From Isoetes taiwanensis (Eukaryota; Streptophyta; Lycopodiopsida; Isoetales; Isoetaceae), in the NCBI GenBank assembly GCA_021234155.1, contig JAJEKV010000017.1, positions 12,159,525 to 12,223,524 of the forward strand: a DNA stretch of 64,000 nucleotides. The letters are read 5' to 3'. Shown here piece after piece: positions 1-11,035 of this stretch (position 1 is the first letter of the stretch; the number at the start of each line of letters is the position of its first letter). The notes beneath the pieces are model-generated. The model saw only the letters and a list, made by a program, of their open reading frames with translations, was not told the DNA's origin and searched no databases. The position numbers and the translations under genes were made by a program.

Positions 1-1636
1 CCGTAGAATAGAGTTCACTCCGGCAATGGCCGAAGCGAATAGAGCGTAAAATAGATAGATACCTTAGGCTCAGGAGGCCTTCAACGTCTTGAGACCGGGA
101 CGTGTAGCTATCTACACCAATGAAGTGGAGCAAAACTATGGGAGCAACGCAACGACCAAGTCATCTCCAAATTACTCGAAGCTGGCTCAACGGGTGGATG
201 CATTCTAGCCTTAGGTAAGGCGTGCGCATGCATTATAAGCTTTAATGTGTCTTATAGATAAGTTAAATATAGATCCTAATAAGTGCATAGAATTTACTGT
301 ACGTATATGTATCATACGGAAATAAGTTAAATAACAACGATAATGTGAGGTAGCATGTTAATTAATCCTTCGCAAGAATGCAATTCCTTCCAAGGATAGC
401 TATATGACCTCGGGGTCCTTATAAATATAGATAGAAAATAGAATTCAGATACACTTAAGTGCATCTTAGGGATATACTTCCAAGGGTAATGCAGGACCCA
501 AGGAAGAGAATAAGAAGCACATCTAATTCTTGTGTATGATAATTAAAACCTTCTCTATGTAACAATAGATCAAAAATCAGGGTTATTGTTTAAATAATCG
601 CGATCTAAAGTCGTTAAATATTGTAAAGATTAGAGTAAATATAATCGTACTATCGGAAGTAATGTATCCGGTACTATGATAATGTTAATTCATAAATATT
701 ACCTTAGGGTAATTATGTTAATCACATGCATTAAAGGAGCCAGCAAAAAAATCGGCTTGGGCATGTCAATTTGTGTTTAGATTAGTTTCATGTGTAGTTA
801 AGATTAATCTACGCATGCAACCTATGCCAGGTATGGGTTGCATGCGTATTTACCGATGATGAGATCATTACGGTGATCTCTAGGACGTGGTGTAATGTCA
901 ATGTATGCATGACCGCGGTGCCGCTTGCAAAGTCTACTTCTGTCCCACGGAAGTAGACGACCTCGAGAGAAAGGAGGTCATTGAGGAATGCATTGATAGG
1001 AAAAGCACCTCTAGCCCCATATATGCTTTGATAGGAGGAATCTGGCCTTCACGCCCCATATACGGGAAGGACCTATCCTCCACGCTGGGCAACTAAAGGT
1101 GTAGGCATGAGCGCCATATAGGCATTATAGGCGGTGTCTCCACGGCCACGATGGAAGAAACATCCTCTTCCTACGCGGGAGATTAGCCATGCATTCATGT
1201 AGATAGGTGGGGTGGTCACCACATAACCAAAATTTTATTAATAATTAAAATGGTACTAACGTAGTGTCGACCTGCAAGCCAATAGAGCGCTCCAGAGGGC
1301 AAGGAACTTGCAACACAAATTTTGTTATAATGTTGCAAGGAATGAAGACTACCTTAAATAATAATTGTATATGAAAGTGTTAAATTGTGATAAACTAAAT
1401 GTTGTGATAACGGAGACTAATAAGTACCTTGTTTTAATAGAAGTTACGATTTGACAAGTTATTTGATAATGTAATGGCATAATAATGATTTAAAAATATT
1501 ACCTTAAGGTAATCTTAATAAATGTGTAAGTATTATAGTAGTATATCGTATGCATCAGGTTGATTGCAGGTTAGCAAGATTCCAAGGTGGGGAGACCCAC
1601 GATGCTGCGGACAGCATCATTTCAAGGTGGGGAGAA
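1..1636 (+). mobile_element. G1: 3' internal, mostly non-coding part of a gypsy element
   Basis: The interior of the element whose 3' LTR starts at 1637. No long open frame is visible. Near the end, two frames each read a Phe-Gln-Gly-Gly-Glu tail (about 1578-1597 and 1619-1636), the sort of ending seen at gypsy polyprotein C-termini just before the polypurine tract. The tract itself, AAGGTGGGGAGA, is present twice, 40 bp apart (from about 1583 and 1623). The stretch also holds two perfect stem-loops: arms 810-822/836-848 (13 bp) and 932-940/950-958 (9 bp). The + orientation is inferred from the tract lying left of the LTR. The rest of the element lies outside the window. Confidence 0.55.
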
Positions 1637-3145
1637 TGTGACGTTCCAGCCACGATTATACGGTCCCGGGGCGATATCTTTGTCTTTGCACCGCCACGCA
1701 TACATCGCCGTCCCGATCGACGATGTATGCCGACGTGTACCCAAGCAAAGCAAAAGCCCTAGGGGGCAGCTTGCAATGGTGCACACACTTAGCAATGTGC
1801 GCACTTTTAGACCTTTAACCCATTAAAGGTAGACCAAGGGTCATGGAAACCCTAAACCTAACTGATAGCCTACATAAGGCACCAAACCCTAACTTTCCCT
1901 TTTTCGCCCACAGACCTTCCGAGCTCAGGCTTCAAGGCGCCGAGGAGTCAATTCCAACTCCCACGATCGCGGTCGCCCCAGCTTGTCGGATCATCCTTCC
2001 GACCGCATCCCGGCGCGAGCGAGACATGGACGCCTTGGATCGAGAGGAGGAACGAGGATCAGGTATTTGGTGATTGAATAGCCTAAACCTTATTCCAGCC
2101 TTGAACCAAAGAGGGTTTAGCCTATTAAATCACCCTTAGTAGCCAAGCAGATCCTGAGATTGACTCTAACTAAAGAACCTAACTCTATGTATGATATAGA
2201 TTAGTTCTTATTCTTTAGTTCTATGATGATGTGATGGACGGATGAATTCTGTGAACTCACTGTATTGGGAAGGGGGGTAGAGACTTGAAGCTTAGTAGAC
2301 GATGCTCCTAGATAGTCCCTCTTAGTGCATTACTAGATTTCGGCCTGTATACAAGAACCCCACCTGGTTGTGGGTGAAGGGACCAGACTGGCTCAGAACG
2401 AGGTTCGTGTTCTGACCCTTGACCGATCCCTCTGGCGTGTAAAGTCTACCGGGGATCAGAGTAACTAGGTCTAATGGCTTGCCACTGAGTGTGGGCAAGG
2501 CATGGGCTTGACACCCGTGGGGTGGAGTTCACCTTCCAATGGATTAAGTCGAATAAGGGCAGTGGCTCTCTAGTCACCTTGGGTCAGCATGTAGATCTCG
2601 GGTGGGAGTGATCCCTACCTGCCCCATCGGGCCTGGGGAGATGTAACCCGTGAGTAGCCCTTTGGCTATGCACCCTACGGGCTCTGATCAGTCCCAACAC
2701 TCTTCAACCTACTCTGCAAAGTGTGCACGGGAGGGGCGGATGGAGTGGACAACCCAATGCCATGTTCTTATGCCGGCCCAATCCATTGTCATGATTCTGT
2801 CTGCAATGAACTCTGGAGACCCAAGCTTGTCAGTCCATCCCCGTGTCTGAGCCTTGGGTAGGAACTTCCTTTGTATTGTGTTGATCTTTGTCTATGCAGA
2901 TGTTGATGTACCACCCTTCGAGGTGGATATATGATGTTATGTTACTGACGTGTATGTTTACGCTTCCGAAGCTAGGTAGGCCCCGAGGGAGACGGGGTAA
3001 AATGACCCCTTCATTCTTCCCCACTGTGGATTCCAGATGGTCACAGTGATCTGTGGAGGGCCCTATATCAGTATGGCGCTGGTATGGGGGATGAACTCCT
3101 GGTTGTATACGGTGCGGGCACTGTATACGAGTAGGGGACGTCACA
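1637..3145 (+). mobile_element. G1 3' LTR (gypsy, TGTGACG...CGTCACA)
   Basis: Begins TGTGACGTTCC directly after a purine tract and ends GGACGTCACA, so the ends are inverted repeats of each other over eight bases, as expected of an LTR. At 3146 the sequence changes abruptly to the protease region of element A1, read on the other strand, so G1 was inserted into A1. An internal stretch (about 2270-2380, with GGGGGGTAGAGAC and TGCTCCTAGATAG) recurs in reverse orientation at about 59530-59640, linking this LTR to the G2 fragment there. The left target-site copy lies outside the window, so the insertion duplication cannot be checked. Confidence 0.75.
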
Positions 3146-5053
3146 GATTCATCCCCTATATCTTCAAAAGCCACTACAATAAAGTTAGCAGCTACAGTTA
3201 TGCCCTCTGTGTTAACAGGCACTTTAGTCACCACATCAACAGGAGTAATCTTGGCATTATAAAAGGATCTTAGTAATATGGAAGCTTTCTTGTCCACCTC
3301 AAAACCACACTTCTTCATAATATGATATGGCATGATGTTTAGGGGGGATCCCCCATCAAGTAATACATTTGAGAAGGATATCCTCCTAAAGCAGCTGAAC
3401 ACGTGAATGCTCCAGGATCTTCTTCATTCTGTGCTAAAACAAGGTTAGTGGCATCAGCAAAACTTACACACGCATTTAATTTCTCACCACCAGTTTGCTG
3501 GAGTACTCTTTTTCTATAGCTAGGTGCAATCTTTAGCAAGGTGAAGAGATCTACACTTACCTTGGAGTTTTTGAGCAAAACATCAACTTCATCAAGGTCT
3601 TGGTCTTTCTTACCATATTTTTGTTGTGGGGGTGGAGCTATTACTTGAGTAGGTGATTCTACTATAGGTGGTGGAGGAAATGAAGGCCTGGCAGTAGGAT
3701 GTCTACTTGATTCAGCATGTACATTGGCTTCATTCATGCTCCTGGTTTGCACTACCATAATCTCTTCAGCTTTGGGAACTTCTGTAGCCTGAATAAACCT
3801 TATAGAAGTACTTGGTTCAGCAAATCTCACAGAAGGTTTGGGTTCTGGTCTCTTTTCCTTTTCCTGCTTAGCAAAGTATTCCTTAACAGCACATTTGATA
3901 TCAGTATGGCCAATTTCTTTACAAAAAGAACAAATAGGACATTCCTTTCCAAAGTGACCTTTTCTATTGCATTTGGGACACACTTGCCAATAGCAAATTT
4001 CTGCTGGATATGTGTTCCTATTGCAATGAATACATTCAGGATAAGTTTTACCTGTTCTTGTAGCCTTGAGCTCAACCAGTTGTTGGGTAATTCTGCTAAA
4101 GCCTCAGTGACTTTAGATAGATCTGCCCTAACTTCTGCAACTTGAGAATCAGCTTCCTCCTCTTTAGATTTCTTCTTTTCCTTCTGTATGGCATAAACTG
4201 GAATGGAAGGATGATGGTCATACTGTGCATCAGTGGCATCAGGATAGAAAGGATCATGGTTATGGTAGGGAACATGATGTTTGTCAGGCAAAGTAGAAAG
4301 CATCTGAGTAAGGTCAGTGGTTTTGGCAAAAACTTTGTATATAGAGTCAAAACCTAAAGGATCATGGTTATGGTAGGGAACATGATGTTTGTCAGGCAAA
4401 GTAGAAAGCATCTGAGTAAGGTCAGTGGTTTTGGCAAAAACTTTGTATATAGAGTCAAAACCTTCAGCAGCTTGGAACTTGAACAGCTTTCTTTGGATAT
4501 CTGGTCTCCTTTCCAAACCATTGATGAAAGCAGTGACTAGAAAAAGAGTTGGAATTGTGACTTGAGCTCTTTGGCACCTGCTCATGTATGTACTAAATCT
4601 TTCTTTGTACTGATTCACACTTTCCCCTGCATGTATAGAAAAACTTTGCAACTCATTAACCAAATCTTTTGGAGCAGCCAACTTACCAAACCTATCCAAG
4701 AACTTCTTGACAAGCTCATCCCATGAGATGGTTCCCATTAGCTTTTCATAAGTTAACCAAGCACCAGCCTCACTCTCTTCTTTGAAGCACTTTTCAAATT
4801 TTGAAAGCTTACACCCCTTTTTAAAACCATAATCCCTGTAATAATCTTCAAATATTCTCAAAAAGTTGTTAGCACTCATACCGGAATCAAAAGTAGGCAA
4901 GGGAACAGGGACATTCAATTCAAATTGATATGGCAGGTTCTGAAGCAGGCTAGTTGAGAAACTTGAGGGCAATGGCCTTTCTCTGCAATGATCTGGTGCA
5001 TCAATATCCCCTAATGGTTCTTGTTCTGCTGGAAATTTTTGTTTTGGAGCCAT
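3146..5053 (-). pseudogene. A1 gag and protease start of a Tat-like gypsy element (broken)
   Basis: Gag starts at the ATG complementary to 5051-5053, 41 bases inside the LTR. A capsid domain (about codons 25-230) matches A2 closely. It is followed by a charged linker and CCHC zinc knuckles (CPKC..H...C at about 3970; CSFC..H...C at about 3930). A second frame near 3403-3340 reaches the aspartic protease signature LLDGGSPLNIMP (about 3357). This DGG form replaces the usual DTG/DSG and is common in plant gypsy elements. Damage: a frameshift near 4080 separates capsid from knuckles, another lies before the protease, and a 108-bp in-frame tandem duplication adds 36 residues. The protease is cut at 3146 by G1, so RNase H, RT and integrase are not in this window. 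Confidence 0.85.
4251..4466 (-). repeat. 108-bp in-frame tandem duplication inside A1 gag
   Basis: Units 4251-4358 and 4359-4466 are almost identical. Because 108 is a multiple of three, gag simply gains a second copy of 36 residues that begin Gly-Phe-Asp-Ser-Ile-Tyr-Lys. A2 has a single copy at the matching place (about 21590-21690), so the duplication is particular to A1. Confidence 0.9.
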
Positions 5054-5075
5054 GAGTTCTGAGATCCGGGAAGAT

Positions 5076-5091
5076 CTCGGTAGAACCTCCA
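5076..5091 (-). promoter_or_regulatory. A1 primer binding site, tRNA-Gln-like
   Basis: On the - strand TGGAGGTTCTACCGAG lies three bases after the LTR end. The + strand form ends in CCA, as a tRNA 3' end does, and resembles the acceptor/T-arm end of plant tRNA-Gln (known family: CCCGGTAGGACCT plus CCA). The same site stands at 50056-50071 and, closer to tRNA-Gln, at 43760-43775 and 47884-47899. Confidence 0.6.
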
Positions 5092-5094
5092 AGA

Positions 5095-7022
5095 TGTTGA
5101 CCCTCAACCTGGCTAGAGAGTCAAACACAAGAAGCCAACTTGAAATTATGTTCAAGTTGGGGTTAGAACCTCCAAATCACTTAAGTTGGTCAGTCTGTGC
5201 AAGAATTTTTTAGAGAAAAAGCTCAAATATCAAGTATTCATACCTTTCCCAATTCAGAAATAAGGAGCCTTTACTCAAATCGATGTAACTGGCATAAGTG
5301 GATTGATTTTTAAGGTCAAATGATTGTGACTGGTGTAGAAAAGTTGTAGGCATGCAATGGAAAAAATCTTGACCAAGTCTGAATTCAGATCTGTGAGATA
5401 TTCAAGCTCAAAGTTGGGTCAATTTTTGGTCAATACCAGTCAAAACCACAGACATATCTCAGAATTTTGGAACTTGAGTTGCAGAGGGAATTCTTGGGAA
5501 ATTCCAAAACTAGGGCGAGTATATGTTTCAAGGATGTGAGGCAAACAATCAAATCCTATTTTGGATCACTAAAACTATTTTTTTGGCACTGTTTTGTGAG
5601 TGACAGTCAATAATCGTGTCAGACATAATGCAAAAAATTGTAACTTGAGTTTGGAAGGGGTTTTTGCCGAATTTTTTGTGCACCCAGGTGCAAATATAGT
5701 TGGGAATGAGGGGCAACTAGTCATATACAAAAATGGATTGCAGAATATCTTATTGTAAAACTATTTGGATTGCAGAATGTCAAATCTTTCAACACTTGGC
5801 AGGCAATTTTCATTGATGTGAGGATAAAACAAGGTGAATATAAGTCATAAGAATATAGATCAATCATCAGAAGGTATCAAATGATCGTGTAATAATATCA
5901 GAGTAATAATCAATCTAATTTTTCAAATCAGACTGTGGAATGCTCAGGAACTTCAAGAACGTCTTCAGATCATGCTCAGCATGTATCAATGTCGAGGTTT
6001 GATGCGTCTGGGCCTTCAAAAAATGTTGTTGTTGTGTTTCCCCTGTATATAGTTTCGAATTTTGATTCCAGTAATTTCAGGTAATAAATTTAGGCTTAAA
6101 TTGTTGCTTAGGTTCCGGAATCCAAGAATAGGGTCATCCCAGGGTGAATGGAGCGCGGGATGGCGTGATTTGAGCCGAGTTTCCAATTCTAGGGTTCATC
6201 AGCAGTATTTTCGGGTGCTTTTCGCGATACGTTCCCCGTATTTTTGAAGGAATATGCCAGAATATGCTGTATTTTAGCATTTAAAGAATCTTGGCCAATG
6301 GTTTAAGGATATTTTTCATGGAATATTTAGAAGAAGCTCCAAATTTTCAATCATAGGGAAGATTCTTCACACGTGCAAGGGATGTAGAATCTTTTGGGCA
6401 TCTTTTGACAAGGCTTAGAATATACCATGAGGAGATAAATAAGGGTATGATGGAGTAGGAATGAAGGCAAAAGAAATTATGAAGGGCAATTAAGAAAATA
6501 AAAGTGAAAATGCAAAAAAGGGGGGATGATACCTTTGAAACAAAAGCTTGAATGGTTTTTTGAATAAGCAATGTAATGACATTTGAAGGAAATGGGCAAA
6601 GGAATTGGGCAAAATGGCAATTATGGCAAAGTGAGCATGGCAAAGGGGTAAACAATAGGTGTGAGAGCAATGTTGAGCAAAAGGTGCAAGAATGGAGGTA
6701 GTGGGGTGAAGTAAAAAGCTAAAATTAGAAACTATATACCATGGGGTCTTCCAAACTTTATCTTCCAAACTTCAAATAACATCTTCCAAACTTCATATCC
6801 CAGATTATTCTAGAGCATGTTCTTGGTTAAGCCTTTGACCTTAAATGAAGTACCTCTCATGATGTTTGACCTTGAATATTTGACTTTAGATGGAGCACCT
6901 TGGTTCTTCACATCAATGTTGACTAACAAATTCTTCCAAACTTTGACCTAGTCTTACAAGATAACTTGACCTAGCTTTAATGCATAGACCAACAATTAGT
7001 GTGTTGCCCTTTGGGGGCAACA
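5095..7022 (-). mobile_element. A1 5' LTR (1.93 kb)
   Basis: Runs from TGTTGACCCTCAACC to GGGGGCAACA, with short TGTTG/CAACA inverted ends, and is homologous along its length to the A2 LTRs at 14131 and 50075. The last 21 bases form a near-perfect palindrome (TGTTGCCC...GGGGCAACA). The U3 side (about 6830-6980) carries at least four TTGACC/T motifs, the core of plant W-boxes. It is the 5' LTR because the primer site and gag follow on the - strand. The base after 7022 belongs to copia H, so A1 was inserted into H; the other end of A1 is outside the window. Confidence 0.85.
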
Positions 7023-7592
7023 ACCACCCAGGAAGTTCATGCTTTCCCCCATGATCCTCGTCCACGTCCTCGACTCCCTGGGGCATTCTGCTTTTATGTG
7101 GCCATATTCTTCGCATCCATAACATTGTATGCTCCCTCTTCCTCGGCCTCTTCCACGATTGCGTTCCCTTTCTCCCGTGTACAATGCAACAAGTCGCTCT
7201 TCTTCATGTTGCTATTCAATTTGCTGCACCCTTTGAGTTTGTTCTGCTACCAAATCATGTTCTAATTCAGTTTTTATGGCCTCAATGGCCTCATCCAGCG
7301 TCTTGGCTATGTGCATCGTTAATCTAGCAACATCCTTAAAAGAATTCTGAAACGCTCTTGTGACAGCATTTACCTTGGCTTGCTCAGAGTATGCCGCACC
7401 AGCTCCTTCCAGGTCATGAAATAGAATTCTGAATTTCTGGAAGATGACTTGCACCTTGTCTCCTTTCTGGTATTGTAAGGTGAGCATTCTCATCTCCAAT
7501 ACATCAATCTGAGATGAGATTACATCCTCATATCTTTCCAACGGGTATATCCACATGTCTGCCACTGTCTTATGCTGAATTTCCAGCATGTC

Positions 7593-7632
7593 GATCTCCG
7601 TGGACGCTAAAAAATCTATTCTATTCTATTCT
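7593..7632 (+). mobile_element. Very short LINE 3' tail inside copia H gag
   Basis: GATCTCCGTGGACGCTAAAA followed by ATTCT repeats matches, in opposite orientation, the 3' tail of LINE K at 55406-55450. The match covers only about 40 bp, so this would be an extremely 5'-truncated insertion. A clear target-site duplication was not found. Confidence 0.55.
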
Positions 7633-7741
7633 TCTGCTGTAGAATCAGCCTCTCCACTACCAGATTCCCTTTTCATCATAATTTTCAATGCTACTTGAGT
7701 ACCGGGCTCTTTGCCCTTTCCCTTAACCTTTTGCCTTGAAG

Positions 7742-8260
7742 CTGCCGGGCTTGGCATGGCACACTTCGAACGGCAACAGGCCAGGCAGGAGCTCGCTGAC
7801 ATGCGGGCCCGCCTAGACTCTGTATTCATCACTCTGGACACCATGACACAGAAGAGGGAGCGGGCAATGCACGAGACGATGGTCACCGTGTCTCGGCTTC
7901 AGTCAGAGGTTGAGGAAGCCACCACCATGACACGGGGAGCGCGGCGCTCTTCCGGAACAACCGGAACCGGCTTTGGGTTCTTGAGTCTCGATCGGGCGGC
8001 AAGCCCGGCTCACGGGCCTTGCGTGTCTTTGGGCTCGAAAGTACGCCCTCGCTACTGAGCACGGAGCTCCAGGGGTTCGCGGCAGCCATCCATAGAACGG
8101 GGCGGGGTCTCCCTACCGAGGTTCATAGTCACCGCAACAAGATGCAGAGATGGCCAAGCGGCGGCCGAGCCCCTGCAAGAGCTGAGCTCCCCGACTTCAC
8201 AGGGGCGAGACGCCGCCGGCCGGGCTACCCCGAACCCCCAAGTATGCCTGAGTTTGAAGT
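7742..8260 (+). other. GC-rich foreign segment inside copia H gag
   Basis: About 520 bp of clearly higher GC content than its surroundings splits the gag frame. It is bracketed by CTGCCGGG (7742-7749 and 8261-8268), part of a longer imperfect repeat (TTGAAG-CTGCCGGG). The + strand has an open frame (7711-8058) whose middle part, about residues 17-75, is rich in Ala, Arg, Glu and Leu and would form a coiled coil. I do not recognise it. It could be a captured host exon, part of another element, or a filler fragment. Confidence 0.5.
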
Positions 8261-8406
8261 CTGCCGGGTCTACAATATTTCATAGCTTATCCACCTTTAA
8301 AGCTTGCACAATCTTAGCCTTCCACAGCTGGAATCCAATTTGTCCATCAAATAGGTCGGTGCTATTTAGGTAGGTTAATGCAAGTCTACTTGCCATCTTC
8401 GTTGTT

Positions 8407-8420
8407 TGGCTCTGATACAA
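8407..8420 (-). promoter_or_regulatory. H primer binding site, initiator-tRNA-Met type
   Basis: The - strand reads TTGTATCAGAGCCA, one base different from the usual copia site TGGTATCAGAGC, placed 10 bases before the gag ATG. This makes the sequence from 8422 upward the likely 5' LTR of H. Confidence 0.65.
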
Positions 8421-8421
8421 C

Positions 8422-9060
8422 TGATGAGCTTTATAGTTAATAATAAATTGATTTACCTTTCATTCAGTCCAATAGCCCAAGCTTCTATTGCAGCAATATT
8501 GATTGACCTTCCAAGCCTTGTCTGATGTAGTAATCTGATGTCTTGAAGCCAATCCATGCCTCTGCAATCGTTGCTTCCACCTACACAACTCAGATTGCTC
8601 TGCGGCCTGTCTGACGTACTGCCGGCCCGTCCTTTTTATCTTCTCTAGAGTCGGTTTGGGGATCTCTCCTTCAATCTGAATTGTCCACTTGTTTTGCATC
8701 CCAACTGATATCTATACAGGCTGACCTTTGGTATTCCACCATTTTTTCCAACATGCTAGCAAGTGGAATTGCTCATGTTGTTTATGCCTGGGATGCTTTG
8801 TGTCAATCGCCTCTCAGATGCTAGTCGAAAGTTTTCTGGTGGAGGATGCAATTGACTAGGTTGTTAGCAAGAAACTGCTGGACATGGTTGTGAGGAAGGC
8901 GAGTTCTAGTAAGCATAAAGTTGAACAAGACAATAAACTTGGAGTGGCCTCCAATGGCAAAGAGATGTCTGCAGGCACCACCAAGCATGTGGACGTCATT
9001 ATGTCGGCATTTGCTTCTATCTACGATTTCCTGCTAGTGAAACTATCTCTTCAGATAAAC
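8422..9060 (-). other. Probable H 5' LTR start plus unassigned DNA
   Basis: By position next to the primer site an LTR should start at TGATGAGC (8422). I could not find its other end, so its extent is unknown. No coding sequence is recognised. Confidence 0.35.
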
Positions 9061-9146
9061 AAAAATACACCATATAGAGAGGGTAACAACTATATAAGGA
9101 TAATCGAGAGAGAAATTCTGGAGCTAGGCTCCAAGCTGTTACAAAA
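9061..9146 (+). repeat. Dispersed repeat, copy 1
   Basis: Shares about 85 bp in the same orientation with 12189-12273 (landmarks AAAAATACAC, GTAACAACTATATA, GGATAATCGAGA, GAGCTAGGCT). The two copies lie 3.1 kb apart and could be ends or parts of one unrecognised element. Confidence 0.65.
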
Positions 9147-9540
9147 TGGAAATGGGAAAGAAGGGAAAAGGGAAAAAGAGGAAAAGGGGAAGAGGGCACG
9201 GGAAAAAAGAAAAGAGGAAAATGGGAAACGGGGGAGAAAAAAGGGAACATAGAAAAGGGAAAGAGGGAAAGGGTGAGGAGATGGGAAAAGGGAAGGTAAA
9301 CAGGGCATGGGAAATAGGAGGATGAAAATAAAAAGTGAGGAGAAAATGGCACCCACAAAAGAAAGGAAGAGGGAAAGGGTGGGAAATGGAGGAAAAGAGA
9401 AGGGAAAATAGGCATGGAAAAAAGCGAAAGAGTAAAAGGTTGAGGAAAAGGGAAGGCATAGAAAAAGGGTGGGGAAAAGAGAAGGCATAGAAAAAGATGA
9501 AGGGAAAAGGGCATAAAAAAGGAGAAGAAGGAAAGGATGG
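9147..9540 (+). repeat. Purine-rich low-complexity tract
   Basis: Nearly 400 bases of GGGAAA/GGAAAAG-like sequence with almost no pyrimidines on the + strand. Open frames on the other strand here are Phe/Pro/Ser-rich by-products of composition, not genes. Confidence 0.85.
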
Positions 9541-10682
9541 GGAACAACGTTGGGGACACTCCGGGGCAGAGGCAAATATGCCGTTTTAAATTGCCATTTC
9601 ACCTTCCAGCATGGCAAAGTGGCGGAAGACCTTCCGCTCAAAAAATAGCGATTTCCAGAATATTGCCGACAACAAAACTGCAAACCGGCACTTACTACAT
9701 CTTCTGTTCTGTTGTAGTTGTTGTCCTACTCCTACTATAGCAACAAATTTCTCTGTGTGTTTGTAATAACAAATTGAATCGCCGCCCATCGAAAATCCCA
9801 CCCCTGCTGCAAAAATTTAATGCATTTTAGGCAAGCCAACAAACTAAACAAAAGGAGGGAAATGAAAAGCTCCTTTTTCTTCTCTAACGATTCTCTGTAA
9901 TGGCGGGTCTGCGGCATGGTTGATGAGATGAATCAAGTTATCAGAGTATCAGACGAGCATGGCGTTCGATAAGGGCTGTGTGGCACAGGGAACCAGGTTC
10001 AAGCAAATCTTCTCTTGAAATTTCTCTCTTTCCAACTTCCTTGTGACGGATTTACTTCATTGAGTTCGTTTCGACCTCTGCTCCATATCTCTGGTTTCTT
10101 GATGTCGTTCTGAATGCATATTTTGAATGTCGTTCTGAGGCATGTTGCTCTCGATCTGTCTGATTAACCAAGCAAGCTTGAACTCGTCACTTTAAAGCTG
10201 CAACTATAGTACACGGTTTAACTAAGATCAATCGTCCTATTACTATCTCAAAGGTAATCCCTCTCTCTGTATTCTTTTTATCCCTTTTTTGTATTTTGTG
10301 GTAATCCCTCTCTCTGTATTCTTTTTATCCCTTTTTTGTATTTTGTCTTGGAAACATTTAATAAAGCCACTGTTACTGCATTCTTAGCATTTTTAGAACC
10401 CATTGAAATATGAAAATACTGATAATGATTAAATATGTTCCCATCCCTTTCGAAGTAATCCACATCTGTAGTGTGATGTAAGTTATCATTATTGTGCCGA
10501 GGTCCCAATAAGCCCATCTACTTCAAAATAAACTATTATGGCTCACTTTCTCCCTTTCCTCTATGTTAATTCGTGCTTTCTAGCATCCAATAATTTATTC
10601 TCGTTATTGTATCTTATTGTTTGATTTATTACCGCTATTTGAGTACTTGGAGTGGCAATAATTGATTATAGTATATTTTAAG
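9541..10682. other. No gene recognised; contains a 47-bp tandem duplication
   Basis: AT-rich DNA. The only clear structure is a perfect-looking duplication of 47 bp, units 10253-10299 and 10300-10346 (starting GGTAATCCCTCTCTC). Confidence 0.6.
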
Positions 10683-10703
10683 TTTTTTTTTTTTTTTTTT
10701 TTT
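10683..10703. repeat. Poly-T run (21 bases)
   Basis: An uninterrupted T run. It could be the reversed poly(A) end of a retroposed sequence, but no duplication was found to prove it. Confidence 0.8.
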
Positions 10704-10834
10704 GTCTTGGGAAAATGGGATCCGGTTATGAATTTTGTTTGCAGGAACGATCCGATTCAAAATTATAATTTCCGATTGAGTGTGAAATCTACAGGAAATT
10801 TTCCGATAGGAGGAAAAAGGTTTTCCCAACACTG

Positions 10835-11035
10835 GTGGGGGAAGGAGGAAAAGGGAAGGGAAAAAGGTTATCGGAAAATGGGAAGAGGGAAAGGAAGGAA
10901 GGATGTGGGGAGACAATGAAACGTGCAAAAAACGGGAAAAAGGGGAAAAGAAAAAAAAAAGGTGTAGAGAAAATAAGAAAAAGTGAAATACGGGATAGAA
11001 GAAGAAGAAGAAGAAGAAGAGAAAGGGAAAGGGAT
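10835..11035 (+). repeat. Second purine-rich tract with (GAA)n
   Basis: GGGAAAAGG-type sequence as at 9147-9540, ending in a GAA microsatellite at about 10998-11020. The overlapping open frames on both strands reflect composition only. Confidence 0.8.

Larger units (their letters stand above)
7023..8396 (-). pseudogene. H: copia gag, interrupted three times
   Basis: Gag of a Ty1/copia element on the - strand. It starts at the ATG complementary to 8394-8396 (protein begins MASRLALTYLN), followed by GFQLWK and the usual W..DP area (8270-8390). After a GC-rich interruption (7742-8260) it continues with a lysine-rich linker. A 40-bp LINE tail interrupts it at 7593-7632, then the helical UBN2-type capsid (7212-7560) and a CCHC knuckle CYGCEEYGHIKAEC (about 7080-7120) follow. 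A1 cuts the frame just after the knuckle at 7022. In-frame stops are also present. Protease, integrase and RT of this copy would lie beyond A1 and are not seen. Confidence 0.8.

Noticed and set aside
3146-7022. A1 as a deletion derivative ending at 3146
   Set aside because: The border coincides with the exact end of the G1 LTR, so A1 is interrupted by insertion and probably continues beyond the window.
7711-8058. Stand-alone gene in the GC-rich island
   Set aside because: The frame starts in copia sequence and the island has no promoter or complete domain; kept only as a foreign segment.
9017-9683. Long overlapping frames on the - strand, rich in Phe, Pro and Ser
   Set aside because: They mirror the purine tract on the + strand; amino-acid make-up is set by composition and no domain is present.
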